DNA of 64,000 bases, taken from Hypomesus transpacificus (Eukaryota; Chordata; Actinopteri; Osmeriformes; Osmeridae). The notes under the pieces are model-generated. The model saw only the letters and a list, made by a program, of their open reading frames with translations. It was not told the DNA's origin and did not search any database. Below, piece after piece: positions 1 to 17,989 of the stretch. The stretch covers positions 6,475,017 to 6,539,016 of the forward strand of contig NC_061074.1 in NCBI RefSeq assembly GCF_021917145.1, read 5' to 3'. Made by a program: the position numbers and the translations under genes. Each line of letters starts with the position of its first letter. The first letter of the stretch is position 1.

Positions 1-4
1 CTAG

Positions 5-136
5 CGTCAAATCGGGGCCAAAAGTCACGTGCGTCAAATCGGTGACAAAAGTCACGTGCGTCAAATCGGTCACAAAAGTCACGTGCGTCAAATCGGTGAC
101 AAAAGTCACGTGCGTCAAATTGGTCACAAAAGTCAC
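5..136. repeat. 27-bp tandem repeat, about 4.9 copies
   Basis: Five consecutive units of 27 bases start at 5, 32, 59, 86 and 113; each begins CGTCAAAT and ends near AAAGTCACGTG, with one or two substitutions per unit (GGGGCC, GGTGAC, GGTCAC variants alternate). The array is cut by the left edge of the window, so its true length is unknown. It runs almost directly into the 5'-truncated LINE that starts near 145. It lies in intron 7 of sorl1. Confidence 0.9.
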
Positions 137-144
137 ATAATCTA

Positions 145-1783
145 AGTTCAGCTTTTTGATGCCCTATTTACGAAGCTTTATGGCACAGATTTTTCGCAAT
201 CCCCTTGAAATGACTGCCCTCCTTTCAGTCACCACTGCCCTCCAGTCTGCCAGAGCGGCTTCCAGGTCATCCGTCATCATTCTGCTGGACCTTTCTGCGG
301 CGTTTGATACGGTTAACCACCAGATCCTGCTCTCCAGACTTTCTGAGATGGGCATCACTGGCACTGCACTCCAGTGGATCTCATCCTACCTGTCGGGAAG
401 ATCCTACCAGGTCTCCTGGGGAGGCAAACTGTCAGGCCCACGCCAGCTCTCCACTGGTGTCCCACAGGGCTCCGTCCTTGGTCCCCTCCTCTTCTCTCTG
501 TACACCACCTCACTTGGACCAATCATCACCTCCCATGGCTTCTCCTACCACTGCTACGCTGACGACACGCAGCTGTACCTGTCATTCCGTCCGACCGATC
601 CGGGGATCTCTGCTAGGATTGAGGCCTGCCTCGCAGACATCTCCGCCTGGATGACTGAGCACCACCTCCAGCTGAACCTTGCCAAAACGGAACTTCTCAT
701 CATCCCGGCCAAACCCTCCATCTCCCATGACTTCTCAATCACCCTGGGATCTGCGACGGTGACCCCCTCATCCTCTGCCAGGAACCTTGGGGTTACCATG
801 GATGACGAGCTCTCCCTCACGGCCCACATTGCTGCGGTCTCCCGGTCGTGTAGATTCACCCTCTACAACATCCGGAAGATCAGGAGATACCTGTCTGAGC
901 ACTCCACCCAGCTGCTTGTCCAAGCACTTGTCCTCTCCAGGTTGGACTACTGCAACTCGCTGCTCGCCGGTCTCCCATCATGCGCAACCCGCCCTCTTCA
1001 GAGGATTCAGAACGCAGCGGCCCGTCTGGTCTACAATCTACCCAGACGCTCCCACGTTACCCCGCTCCTCATCTCCCTCCACTGGCTACCCATAACGGCC
1101 CGCATCAGATTCAAGACCCTGGTACTGACCTTCCGAGCAGTGAACGGGACTGCGCCCGACTACATCAAGTCTCTCCTGCAGCCTTACACCCCCACCCGCC
1201 ACCTACGGTCTTCTTCAGACAACCGCCTGGTGGTCCCACCTCTCAAGACCGCCCGGTCCCAGCACAAGCTCTTCTCCTGCCTGGCACCCCAGTGGTGGAA
1301 TCAACTCCCCACCTCCATCAGAGACACGGACTGTCTCTCCACCTTCAAGAGAAGGCTCAAGACACACTTGTTCCGGGAGTACAATGGTACTTAGGAATGG
1401 TTTGCTGAACCCAACGCTAGTTTCCTCAAGGTTCACAATGACTCTTGCTTAGACAGTTGCTCTTGTTGGTTAGTGGTAGCTGATTTAAACTGTTGTATTC
1501 TTTTTCTAGTTAATCCTATTTTTATTGCTTTCCTACAGGTACACCTGCACTTAGAGATTAATGTTGTGTAATTTTTAACTTGTTTAACTACATGCTCTTA
1601 TGGTTTCTTCCCTTTAGCACTATTGTTTGGTTGTTCACAATATGTACTTCTTGTTTTTGACTACCCGCAATGCTGTGGGGCTATCTTGTTGTTATTATCA
1701 GTGACCTATGCACTTTGTGAAGCTCTCTCTTGGAAGTCGCTTTGGATAAAAGCGTCTGCTAAATGAATAAATGTAAATGTAAT
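145..1783 (+). mobile_element. 5'-truncated L2-type LINE in sorl1 intron 7
   Basis: A non-LTR retrotransposon fragment in antisense orientation to sorl1. It holds an open reverse-transcriptase reading frame, then about 390 bases of 3' untranslated sequence ending in GGATAAAAGCGTCTGCTAAA and an AAATGTAAATGTAA tail. That tail is the same as the tail of the SINE at 3585-3764, as expected when a SINE uses the L2 machinery. The 5' end, including endonuclease and ORF1, is missing, the usual result of incomplete reverse transcription. Target-site duplications were not found, because the left side is a tandem repeat. Confidence 0.88.
156..1394 (+). CDS. Partial L2 reverse transcriptase
   Basis: About 410 codons stay open without stop or frameshift. 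Visible reverse-transcriptase motifs in order: [11 protein letters not shown] (about residue 43), GVPQGSVLGPLLF (about 102), the catalytic YADDTQLY (about 137), then the thumb and C-terminal region with LDYCNSLLAGL, LHWLPI and FKRRLKTHLF, all typical of L2/CR1-clade LINEs. The first methionine is not a true start: the protein is cut within the fingers of the reverse transcriptase, and the endonuclease is absent. The clean reading frame suggests a fairly young insertion. It would not be autonomous. Confidence 0.85.
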   Translation: MMPYLRSFMAQIFRNPLEMTALLSVTTALQSARAASRSSVIILLDLSAAFDTVNHQILLSRLSEMGITGTALQWISSYLSGRSYQVSWGGKLSGPRQLSTGVPQGSVLGPLLFSLYTTSLGPIITSHGFSYHCYADDTQLYLSFRPTDPGISARIEACLADISAWMTEHHLQLNLAKTELLIIPAKPSISHDFSITLGSATVTPSSSARNLGVTMDDELSLTAHIAAVSRSCRFTLYNIRKIRRYLSEHSTQLLVQALVLSRLDYCNSLLAGLPSCATRPLQRIQNAAARLVYNLPRRSHVTPLLISLHWLPITARIRFKTLVLTFRAVNGTAPDYIKSLLQPYTPTRHLRSSSDNRLVVPPLKTARSQHKLFSCLAPQWWNQLPTSIRDTDCLSTFKRRLKTHLFREYNGT

Positions 1784-1990
1784 TAAAATGTCTTGCAAAT
1801 ATGTAGTTAGAAAAACTCAAAGGCAAATCTAAATGTGATTGTTTGTTTGTGAAATGTTTTTTCAACATTTGTTGAAATCAATTTACATTTGCGGAACACG
1901 TTTTACGTTTGGGGAACACGTTTTACATTTGTGGATTGTCCTATATGGATTTGCAATACTTTCGGCCCCGTTTTGAGCCCATAGACTTAC

Positions 1991-9739
<7,749 letters not shown>

Positions 9740-10619
9740 GTTTGTGTATATATTTTCGGTTCTGGGTATCTAGAAGAATAGCGCCTTCGAGTGGCGGTTT
9801 CGAGGGTGAGTTGGAGTCACAATTGCCACCATCGCAGCCGCAAGCTGTTTTCCTTGACAATGACTGTGTATGCGTATGTTCTGTCACATAAATACGTTTC
9901 CGTTAATGTAGACTCATTGGAAATGAAAATCTTTGAAGATGTTATTATTTTGAATCCCAATAGTCCATTTATTGCTTTATGTAAAAAGTAAAATAAAAAA
10001 TCTTCTAGAAACCTAGAAATAATGTCAGCTTTTTACATAGGTAGTTCTAGCCTAGTTCTAGTGTTAGCTTGAAGAAGTAGAAATGCTTCTTGGTACACCT
10101 GGTTGCTACGGCTACTGCTCGCGCAGTACTCCAGGTGAAATTCGTTATTGAAGCCAGGAAACTTTTAATTATAGCTAGCTAGGTTAGCTAGACCATCTCG
10201 CTAGTTAGCAAGCTAGAAAGTGATTCAGTAACTGCAGCTGATTTGTTAGTAAGTGGTTAGCTAAAAACGTTGGCCTACAAGTCTTATTTTCGGTAGCTAG
10301 TGCTAGCTAGTCAACTGTCTATTCAGCTAGTCAACTGGTACTGTAAAGTACAGCGTCAGAAGACAGTCTACAGTAGCCAAACGGTTTAACTACCGTACCA
10401 GTTAGCACTTAGCTCCAAACTAGCCGTTATGTTGTAATACTTCTGTCTTGTTGCAATAGAGTGTTGTATACAGTACTGTACATTATAAGCCAACGGCTAA
10501 CGCATGTCAGCGTGTACTGTATGTTCGGCCAACTACTAGAGCTAAAGGTTAACCAATTAACACTGACTCTTCTGGTTCCATGTATGTGCTGTATCTAACT
10601 GGTTTGGTCTTTGCTACAG
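9740..10619. promoter_or_regulatory. Divergent sorl1/tex12 upstream region
   Basis: About 880 bases separate the sorl1 start codon (minus) from the first coding exon of tex12 (plus), so both promoters must lie here. Sequence near 10150-10330 is rich in GCTAGCTAG-type motifs, and no clear TATA box is visible for either gene. An acceptor (TTTGCTACAG, ending at 10619) shows that tex12 has at least one noncoding exon upstream, probably within 10000-10500. Confidence 0.55.
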
Positions 10620-10633
10620 TTAAAGAAAGCCCT

Positions 10634-11426
10634 ATGACAGGGAGTTTGATTTTACCAACAGGGAGGAGTATGGATAACAAATGTCTCAAGAAAAACATGC
10701 CACAAGAGCTCAGCAGGAAACCATCCAAGGTTAGCTAGTTAGTTAGATCAAATGACCTAGTATATCCCCGTGATGTCTGCTACTGTATCATAATTTCGCC
10801 ACTTCCTTGATATTCTTTTATTTTTCTCCCTTCCTGATCTGACGTTGAAGATTGATCACATACCATATCATGACAATTCTCCAGCTAAGAAGAAAAAGGC
10901 ACCTGGTAGTAACACAGCAACGTCAGATTCCTCTGGTTTATTTGATGGAGCACTTGCCAGTATGTACAATCTTGGGCCCTTATATCTCTTGTCATATTTC
11001 CTTTTTATAAACTCCAATTCCTTCTCTTCATTCAAACCCCTTACCATTTTTGGTTACAATTAAATGACAGGTGCCAATAAAGAGATGAACGTGCTGTTTT
11101 CCCAGTACTCACAAGCCTTAAGGTGAGAACAGCACAGGCAAAAGTTCAAAGTACGCAATGAGATCATTAAATCTCTCCTTTTTTTGTAACGAACAATAAC
11201 GCTGTAGTGTTTTAATTTGACATTGAGTCTATTTCAACAGTCTGTACAGTAGTGTTGATGCCTTGTGTTTGTATGCTGCAGTGAGAGGGCAGCAGGGGAT
11301 GCCTCACAGGTCAGACAGCTGGAGGACATTCTGATGGAGGCTAGGGGCCTGGAGGCTCATCTGAAGGAGAAAAAAGACCATTTGAGACGGACGCTAGCTC
11401 TCATTTCTGACAAACTGCAGAGCTAG
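10634..11426 (+). CDS. tex12: Testis-expressed protein 12 (synaptonemal complex central element)
   Basis: TEX12 pairs with SYCE2 to build the fibres of the synaptonemal complex central element in meiosis. Four coding exons: 10634-10729, 10851-10959, 11071-11122, 11282-11426 (stop TAG); introns are GT-AG and phases agree, giving 133 aa (human 123). The C-terminal half is the recognisable part: EMNVLFSQYSQ, then SERAAGDASQV and HLKEKKDHLRRTLALI, a heptad-rich helix matching the TEX12 coiled-coil core. The N-terminal half is lysine-rich and weakly conserved, as in the family. The second exon has no ATG of its own, which supports the upstream exon and the ATG at 10634. The gene faces bco2 tail to tail. 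Confidence 0.9.
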
Positions 11427-11500
11427 ACACTGTATACAGGCTTCACCTACCACAACATTCATGTCCAAACTGTTAGGTCCAAAAAGTTGAGGAAACAACG

Positions 11501-11584
11501 TTTATTTATTATTTATGTAATTGTTGCTGACAGTAACTGACACCTATACTTGTATCTGTTGCAGTGTCAAATTTTTATTTTATT
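11501..11584 (-). terminator. Candidate bco2 poly(A) signals
   Basis: On the minus strand AATAAA occurs at 11574-11579 and 11579-11584 (about 400 bases after the bco2 stop) and again at 11501-11510. If used, the bco2 transcript would overlap the tex12 3' end. Confidence 0.45.
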
Positions 11585-11680
11585 TTTTCTGACCACTCAG
11601 TACTGTTTCAATTTCACTTACTCAAAATGTAAAATCCAAATATTCAACAAGTCAGTTTTTTTATGTTGTTTATATACAAG

Positions 11681-11686
11681 ATTAAA
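11681..11686 (+). terminator. Candidate tex12 poly(A) signal ATTAAA
   Basis: No AATAAA is seen on the plus strand after the tex12 stop. ATTAAA at this site, 255 bases downstream, is the best candidate. Confidence 0.35.
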
Positions 11687-11979
11687 CAAGTTTAGTATTC
11701 ACAAAACATCAAATAATAATTTAAATACATGACAAGCAATGCATTTGATGAGGAATCTGTAAACCAGTCGTATTCAATCTCGACAAATGTTCACAAAGTT
11801 CTTGAAACTATTTAGTGCATGGATAGGTTTTCCAATATTGTCCAAACAGTACACAGAAAGGAGGGTGTAGAATATTTGGTTCTGTGTGCTGTGATCTTTC
11901 TGAGTCAGTACTACTCTTCTCTCCATCACTTTTACACGTCTTTACACAAATCTCATCCAGTTGTTTGCTTTTGGTCCAT

Positions 11980-14900
11980 TTATGCTGCGTTGTTGAATGT
12001 CCCATGGAAGCCATAGGGGATGTTGACAGGAACGTCAGCTCTTGCCAACTCTTGGAAAGATTTGGCATCCAGAACCAAGAGGAAGGTGCTCTTATCCTAG
12101 GGACCAGGACGGGAGAGAATACTCATGTTATTATCTCACATCCATTAAGCATTTGGAGTGCAGCTCTTTTAATGAATCGGGTTGAGTGACTAAAAGGAAA
12201 GCTGACTGACCTTATTTGGAGTGATAACCACAGACAGGATCACACCGTCATCTTCCTCGGTGGAGTCGGGAGAAGGGACGAAGATGGGCTCAGACGGATA
12301 CAAACCAGGCTGCTCCCACACCTACAGTGACAGCATGACAGTCAGACAACCAATCAGAAGCCCAGCATTTCTCTCAAGGTAATGCCATCCCTACGTACTT
12401 AATATAGCCACTTACCTTCATTGATTTGTCCTTCAGGTCCATCTTGATGAGCGTGTCCCCCACCAAGTGTTGGAAACCACAGCCGTAGAAGTATCGGTAG
12501 GGATGCGTGTTGTACTTGGCATAGTTGATCTGGGGGAACTCCAGACCTCCGTATTTGTGGAGCTCCTCATCATGAAGCTCCTCATAGGAACAGAACACCT
12601 GCCAGGAGAGACAGACAAATCATTATTTGAGGACCAACATTTTGTATTTACATGGCCCAGATTGGCATTGTTCCAAACATCATTGTTTGATTATCGGCAG
12701 CTGTATTGCTGGGTGTTGATTGGTTCATACCTTATCCTTGCTGATCCTGATAGCGGTGGCAGTGCTGTCAGGCAGAGTGTTCAGGTTCTTTCCTATTGGC
12801 GTGTTATGGTCCACATTGAGGGGCAGTACGAAGCGGCGTGGGAACACTCTAGACATGGTGTTATATACCTGGGGACAAAAACACATCATTTCTAATGAGC
12901 TGAGCTTTATTGCAACAGGCTGAGCACATCTATAGTGTCTGCGCTCACACGGGGTTAGAGTTGTGTGCTGTGTACTGACCTCGTCCAGAGCCTCTCCAGA
13001 CTGGCGCAGGTTCTGCACCATGTAGTTGTTGATGGCTTGGCCATCGTCCGAAGCACACATGTCCATGACCAGCAGGCCGTCCTGCTCAAAGGCGTTGATC
13101 TGGTGGAAGGTGGACAGGGCCTTGGTAAGGTAGTGGACTGAGCTCAGCTGGACACAGAAACAGAAAGAGACGTTAGGCACATCCTCACTGAAGCATGACT
13201 TCCTACACAATCAATGTATGTGTTCTAACTTTTTGCGTTACGATGCTAGACAGTTGATATGAATAGTTTGTTCGGAAACTGGTCCTAGGGTCACTACGTG
13301 TGGATGCTCACCTTCCCAGTCTGTTTGTTGATTAGGTGGAAAATTGTGTCTCGTTTTGGGTCCCAGGAGATGCCATCACTGATACCCTTCCCCCTCATCT
13401 TGCCTGTAACAATCTTCAGCAGGTCCATCTTGATCGGCTGCTCTATGAACACCACGTAATTCTCTGACATGGCTGGAACCACACAAGACAAAAGCTACAT
13501 CAGGTCCAAGCCTACTGGAGACACTCATTCTGTGCATCACCCAGAGAGGCCTGAGTAGAGGTAAGCACTGCCAGTTTCAGCCAGCCTCGACTCACCAAAG
13601 CTGTGGTAGTAGGACGGCTTGGTCTTGTCCACAGAAGGGATGGAGCACAACACTGTAGCTCCTTCTAGAGTCTCCTCTGGGCTCTTTTTCGTGGGAGGAA
13701 CGCGGATGATGTTATAGGTGGCACCTGAGAGAAGATTTGAGTTAAATGGAGGTGGAGGGGTCTCTGGACAGACAGCTGGGGTTAGGTCACATGACACAAG
13801 ACGAAGGGAATCTTGCTGACATACCTTTGCTAGTGTAGGAGTTGCCCATGTTGTAAGTGGTGCCATCAGGGTCGTTGTGAGGGTGAGCAGTGGCTCCATT
13901 CACAGCGATGAACTTGCTCCAATCCACCTGACCAGGACAGACATTGTATAAGCTGTCTGTTCAGTTGATGTTTGTTTTAGGATGTGTTTCTGGTGGTTGT
14001 GTGATTGATAGTTTGTGTGTTTTCTTGGGTGTGTTTGTTTTGTTGAGGTGTGTCACGGGCCTACCTTCTCCTTAGCCTCAAGAGTCTCTGGGTCGATTCT
14101 GTGCATGAAGTTGGTCTCTGTGCTGACATAGTAGTCACCTTTATATGTCACGAAGCTCACGTTGTCATTATCTGATGGCTCTGCAGGAAAAAAACATTTT
14201 TTCAACGTTTGTTCGTTCCAGGCTTGCTACTACACACCTGATTCACAGTGTATGGCTGGCTATGTTAGTCTTTAACATGGTTCATATATAGTCATTTCCT
14301 GTGTTCAAGTCTCTATTCTATCTCTGCATAATGGCCTTTGTTGTGAGGCTGGCTAACTGAACCTGATGCCCAGCAAGAAGGAGCTGGGACCAGGTCGGGA
14401 CTCACTTGGCATCTCGAAACGGGACAGGAAACGCTGGAAGAAGTTCTTGCAGGGGTCAGGCATGGCAACAGTGCCAAACTCTGACACCACAATACGGCTG
14501 TGCTCGTTGTTGGCCTGGTAACAGTCGCTGCCTAGGAAACGGCTCTTGTAGGTCACCTGGCCTCCAGAGATCTTGAACTTGTGAAGAAGGGCCATACCAT
14601 CAAACCAGTGGTTGAACCTAGAGAGGAGGGGAGGAAAGGTTAGCTGTTTGTTGATATCAATCAATCAAACCCGCACTCACTGTAAATAACTGTAAACAAC
14701 AATGTGTTTTTAATAGACCACGCTTGATTAATGAAGATGCTCTTAAATAGTATACCGTAACCTAGCCTTCGATGTCAACACTATATAAACCTAAACTATA
14801 CCAGCTATCTCCATGAAGTGGATATTGAGCTCAGTTGCAAAACTGGAGACACTGCACCAGAGTCTGCTACTCACTTCTGGTTTCCAATCTCAAATTTGCC

Positions 14901-15287
14901 AGGTCCATTCCGGAGGAGGCTTCCATTGATCCAGGTGGGTACACTTCCTGTGATTTTGGTACTGATTGCCTCGGGGGTCTCCTCCACAGAGCGCACCAGG
15001 TTCTCGATGCAGGGCAAGCCATGCACATCTGTGTAATGGTGGTTTCCCCCCTTCGGTTTGGTCTTCTTCAGCACTGGAAGAGAGGAAGATGGTCTGAGTT
15101 AATTAGTAGCACTGCAATCTACACCGCACCGAGTAGAACAGAAGATTGGAAAGAGAAAGAGTAGTTGCAAAGAAAGGGGGGACAAGGGAGGACATGAAAG
15201 AGAAAGTCTTGCATTTTAGATGGTACACAAACCCCCACCTGGTGTCTTACCTGGTGACGTGTTCTGCTTAGGCTCCATGCTGGTCAT
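11980..15287 (-). CDS. bco2: Beta,beta-carotene 9',10'-oxygenase
   Basis: Iron enzyme that cleaves carotenoids at the 9',10' bond, usually mitochondrial. Twelve exons: 15251-15287, 14875-15073, 14406-14617, 14065-14180, 13825-13927, 13596-13724, 13312-13472, 12980-13147, 12731-12868, 12416-12598, 12211-12321, 11980-12096; phases sum exactly to 557 aa plus stop. The four Fe-binding histidines of the carotenoid oxygenase fold are all present: H203 (ATAHPH), H263 (YYHSF), H334 (STFHQINAF) and H550 (YGFHGTF). Motifs [36 protein letters not shown] and [10 protein letters not shown] favour BCO2 over BCO1 and RPE65. The N-terminus ([11 protein letters not shown]) does not look like a strong mitochondrial presequence. 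Teleosts often have several bco2 paralogues; which one this is cannot be told. Confidence 0.96.
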
Positions 15288-15393
15288 AATGAAGCTGTGT
15301 GTGTCCTGGGGTCAAAGGATGAAGGTGCTTGCGTCCTCCTGCTGGGTCAAGTTCTGAGGAGGATCTGTGTCTGACTCGGGGTCAGGAGCCAAG

Positions 15394-15400
15394 CTTTATA
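15394..15400 (-). promoter_or_regulatory. TATA box of bco2
   Basis: On the minus strand GGTATAAAGC lies 107 bases upstream of the start codon, which puts transcription start near 15365 and leaves a 5' UTR of about 80 bases. A second TATATAA at about 15427-15433 is a possible alternative. Confidence 0.6.
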
Positions 15401-15434
15401 CCACCTCGCCCCTCCCCTGCTCTGCTTATATAAC

Positions 15435-16185
15435 TAGGACACTATTCACAACATCATCCTCCTGATTAGCCGATGACCCAGGGCTGGCTGCACTCCAGGG
15501 CCAATAAAAATACAGGGACAGGGAGGGCACTTGCAGGTGGGCCATGCTGGATGATTGTGTGATAGAAAAAGGTCTGGTTTTTCCAGAGTTGGGCAGATGA
15601 TTGCAGTGTGATATGCCTGTTAGAAGACTAGGAAATTCCATAACAAACAAACAAACCATTCATGACATTTGGCACAACTTGGTTTTGGTTGTCAACTTGG
15701 TCATAACAGCCTTTGAACAAAGTCTGTTTATGGATCATGAGGGGTTTCCAGAGATGTTAGTTCCAGAGCAGGGATAGTCCTCATTGACTTTACAATTCCA
15801 ACCCTAATGTCCACAGCATAAACCATTCTTAACCCTAACAATGTGTGACCATTTCAACAACTCTAAACTTAGTGTGCAGCCTAACCACCTAACCACTACA
15901 GCCCTAACCCAAGTCCTAGTGACCAGATCTATCACCCCAACACTAGTTTGACACTTCTACAACCCTTATCAATCCGTCCTTACATCTACTGGGACACATC
16001 ATCAATAGTAACCTTAAGTATGACTGCTAGTAAGACTATGAATTGCCCATGGTTACAGGAACAGGACAGAAATCTGAGATGGAGGCATGTTGTCTCTCTT
16101 TGGTAAATTTTGACATATATATATATATATATATAAATATATGTCACATGACCTAAATGTATAAATATATGTCATATGACCTAAA
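15435..16185. other. Intergenic, upstream of bco2
   Basis: No gene seen. Contains repeated short CCTAACC/AACCCTAA-type phrases (15795-15915) without telomere-like order, and TA-rich sequence from 16115 leading into the palindromic element. Confidence 0.6.
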
Positions 16186-16271
16186 TAGGCGCAGTTGGCA
16201 GAAAAATACTTCCTCAGACAATCATTTATATATATATATATATATATGAATGACATATATTGATATATATA

Positions 16272-17932
16272 CAGTGCCCTCCAAAAGTATTGGAACAGTG
16301 AGGCCAATTCCTTTATTTTTGCTGTAGACTGAAAACATTTGGGCTTGACATCAAACGATGAATGTGAAACCAGAGATCAACGTTTCAGCTTTTATTTCCA
16401 GGTATTTACATCAGGATCTGATGCACAAATTAGAAAATATCACCTTTTTGTTCGAACCCACCCATTTGTCACGTGAGCAAAAGTATTGGAACATGTGACT
16501 GACAGGTGTGTTTTGTTGCCCAGGTGTGTCCTATTACATACATTATTCAATCAATAAATACCACTGAATGTCTACACTCAGGTTCAGATTGGGTAAGATA
16601 GGTTTTGTCTATGCAGACTGTATTCAGAGGTGAAAACAACATGAAAACCAGAGCGCTGTCTTTGGGTGAAAAACAAGCAATTGTGAGTCTTAGAGAAGAT
16701 GGAAAATCAATCAGAGCCATTGCAGAAACATTGGCCATAGCCAGTACAACCATTTGGAATGTCCTGAAGAAGAAGAAAACTACTGGTGCATAAAGTAACA
16801 GACGTCGAACAGGTAGACCAAGGAAAACATCAGCAGTTGATGACAGAAACATTGTGAGAGCTGTAAAGAAAGACCCTAAAACAACTGTTAGTGAGATCAG
16901 CAACAACCTCCAGATGGCAGGAGTGAAGGTATCACTATCTACTGTTCGCAGAAGACTTCATGAACAAAAGTACAAGGGCTACACCAGAAGATGCAAACCA
17001 CTCATTAGCAAGAAGAATAGGAAGGCCAGGCTGGAATTTGCCAAAAAGTACAGAGATGAACCTCAAAAATTCTGGGACAAAGTTTTATGGACTGATGAGA
17101 CAAAGATTAACTTTTACCAAAGTGATGGAAAGGCTAAAGTTTGGAGAAAGAAAGGAACTGCTCATGATCCCAAACACACAAGCTCATCTGTGAAACACGG
17201 TGGAGGTAATGTCATGGCTTGGGCTTGCATGGCTTCTTCTGGGACGGGCTCATTAATCTTCATTGAGGATGTAACACATGATGGCAGCAGCAAAATGAAC
17301 TCGGAAGTCTACAGAAACATTTTGTCTGCCAATTTAAGGAAAGATGCAACCAAACTGATTGGCAGAGCCTTCATCATGCAGCAAGATAACGACCCAAAAC
17401 ACACTGCCAAAACAACAAAGGAGTTCATCAGGGGCAAGAAATGGAAGGTATTAGACTGGCCAAGTCAATCTCCAGACTTAAACCCTATAGAGCATGCATT
17501 TTACCTGCTTAAGAGGAGACTGAAGGGAGGAACCCCACAAAACAAACAACAACTGAAAGAGGCTGCAGTGAAAGCCTGGGAAAGCATCAAAAAGGAAGAA
17601 TGCAAAAGTTTGGTGACGTCAATGGGTCACAGACTTGCTGCAGTTATTGAAAGCAAAGGATTTGCAACTAAATATTAAGTCTTATTCACTTAAATATGTT
17701 TTAAGTATATCTGTTCCAATACTTTTGATCACATGACAAATGGGTGGATTCAAACAAAATGTGATATTTTCTTAGTTGTGCATCAGATCCTGATGTAAAT
17801 ACCTGGAAATAAAAGCTGAAACGTTGATCTCTGGTCTCACGTTCATTATTTGATGTCAAGCCCAAATGTTTTCAGTCTACAGCAAAAATAAAGGAATTCG
17901 CCACACTGTTCCAATACTTTTGGAGGGCACTG
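16272..17932 (+). mobile_element. Tc1/mariner transposon, copy 1
   Basis: A 1661-bp element starting CAGTGCCCTCCAAAAGTATT and ending with its reverse complement, flanked on both sides by the TA duplication expected for Tc1/mariner (16270-16271, 17933-17934). The terminal inverted repeats are about 215 bases long, and the motif AAAAGTATTGGAACA occurs at both the outer and inner ends of each, the IR/DR layout of fish Tc1 elements. It is almost identical to the copy at 38081-39741 and exactly as long. Its transposase carries a stop codon. Confidence 0.97.
16611..17678 (+). pseudogene. Tc1 transposase, one nonsense mutation
   Basis: Compared with the intact copy at 38420, the frame is the same throughout, but GTACTA (Val-Leu) has become GCATAA, giving Ala and a stop at 16791-16793, about 60 codons in, between the paired-like DNA-binding region and the GRPRK hook. 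Everything after the stop is still open to 17678, including the catalytic DD34E region. A few other substitutions exist. The copy is presumably non-autonomous but could be mobilised in trans. Confidence 0.93.
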
Positions 17933-17989
17933 TATGTATATATATATAAATGATTGTCTGAGGAAGTATTTTTCTGCCAACTGCGCCTA

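Larger units (their letters stand above)
16186..17989. repeat. 45-bp perfect inverted repeat arms around a Tc1 element
   Basis: The left arm (16186-16230, starting TAGGCGCAGTTGGCAG) and right arm (17945-17989) are exact reverse complements over 45 bases, and both continue into TA repeats toward the centre. Without the Tc1 element between them they would form a short palindrome, as in a hairpin MITE. The Tc1 element therefore seems to have landed in the TA-rich loop of an older palindromic repeat. Confidence 0.88.

Noticed and set aside
15795..15915. Repeated CCTAACC/AACCCTAA phrases suggesting an interstitial telomere repeat.
   Set aside because: The vertebrate TTAGGG unit is not repeated in tandem; the phrases are scattered.
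16547..16906. A 119-aa minus-strand open frame, repeated at 38356-38715.
   Set aside because: It is antisense to the Tc1 transposase and present in both copies only because the element is repeated.
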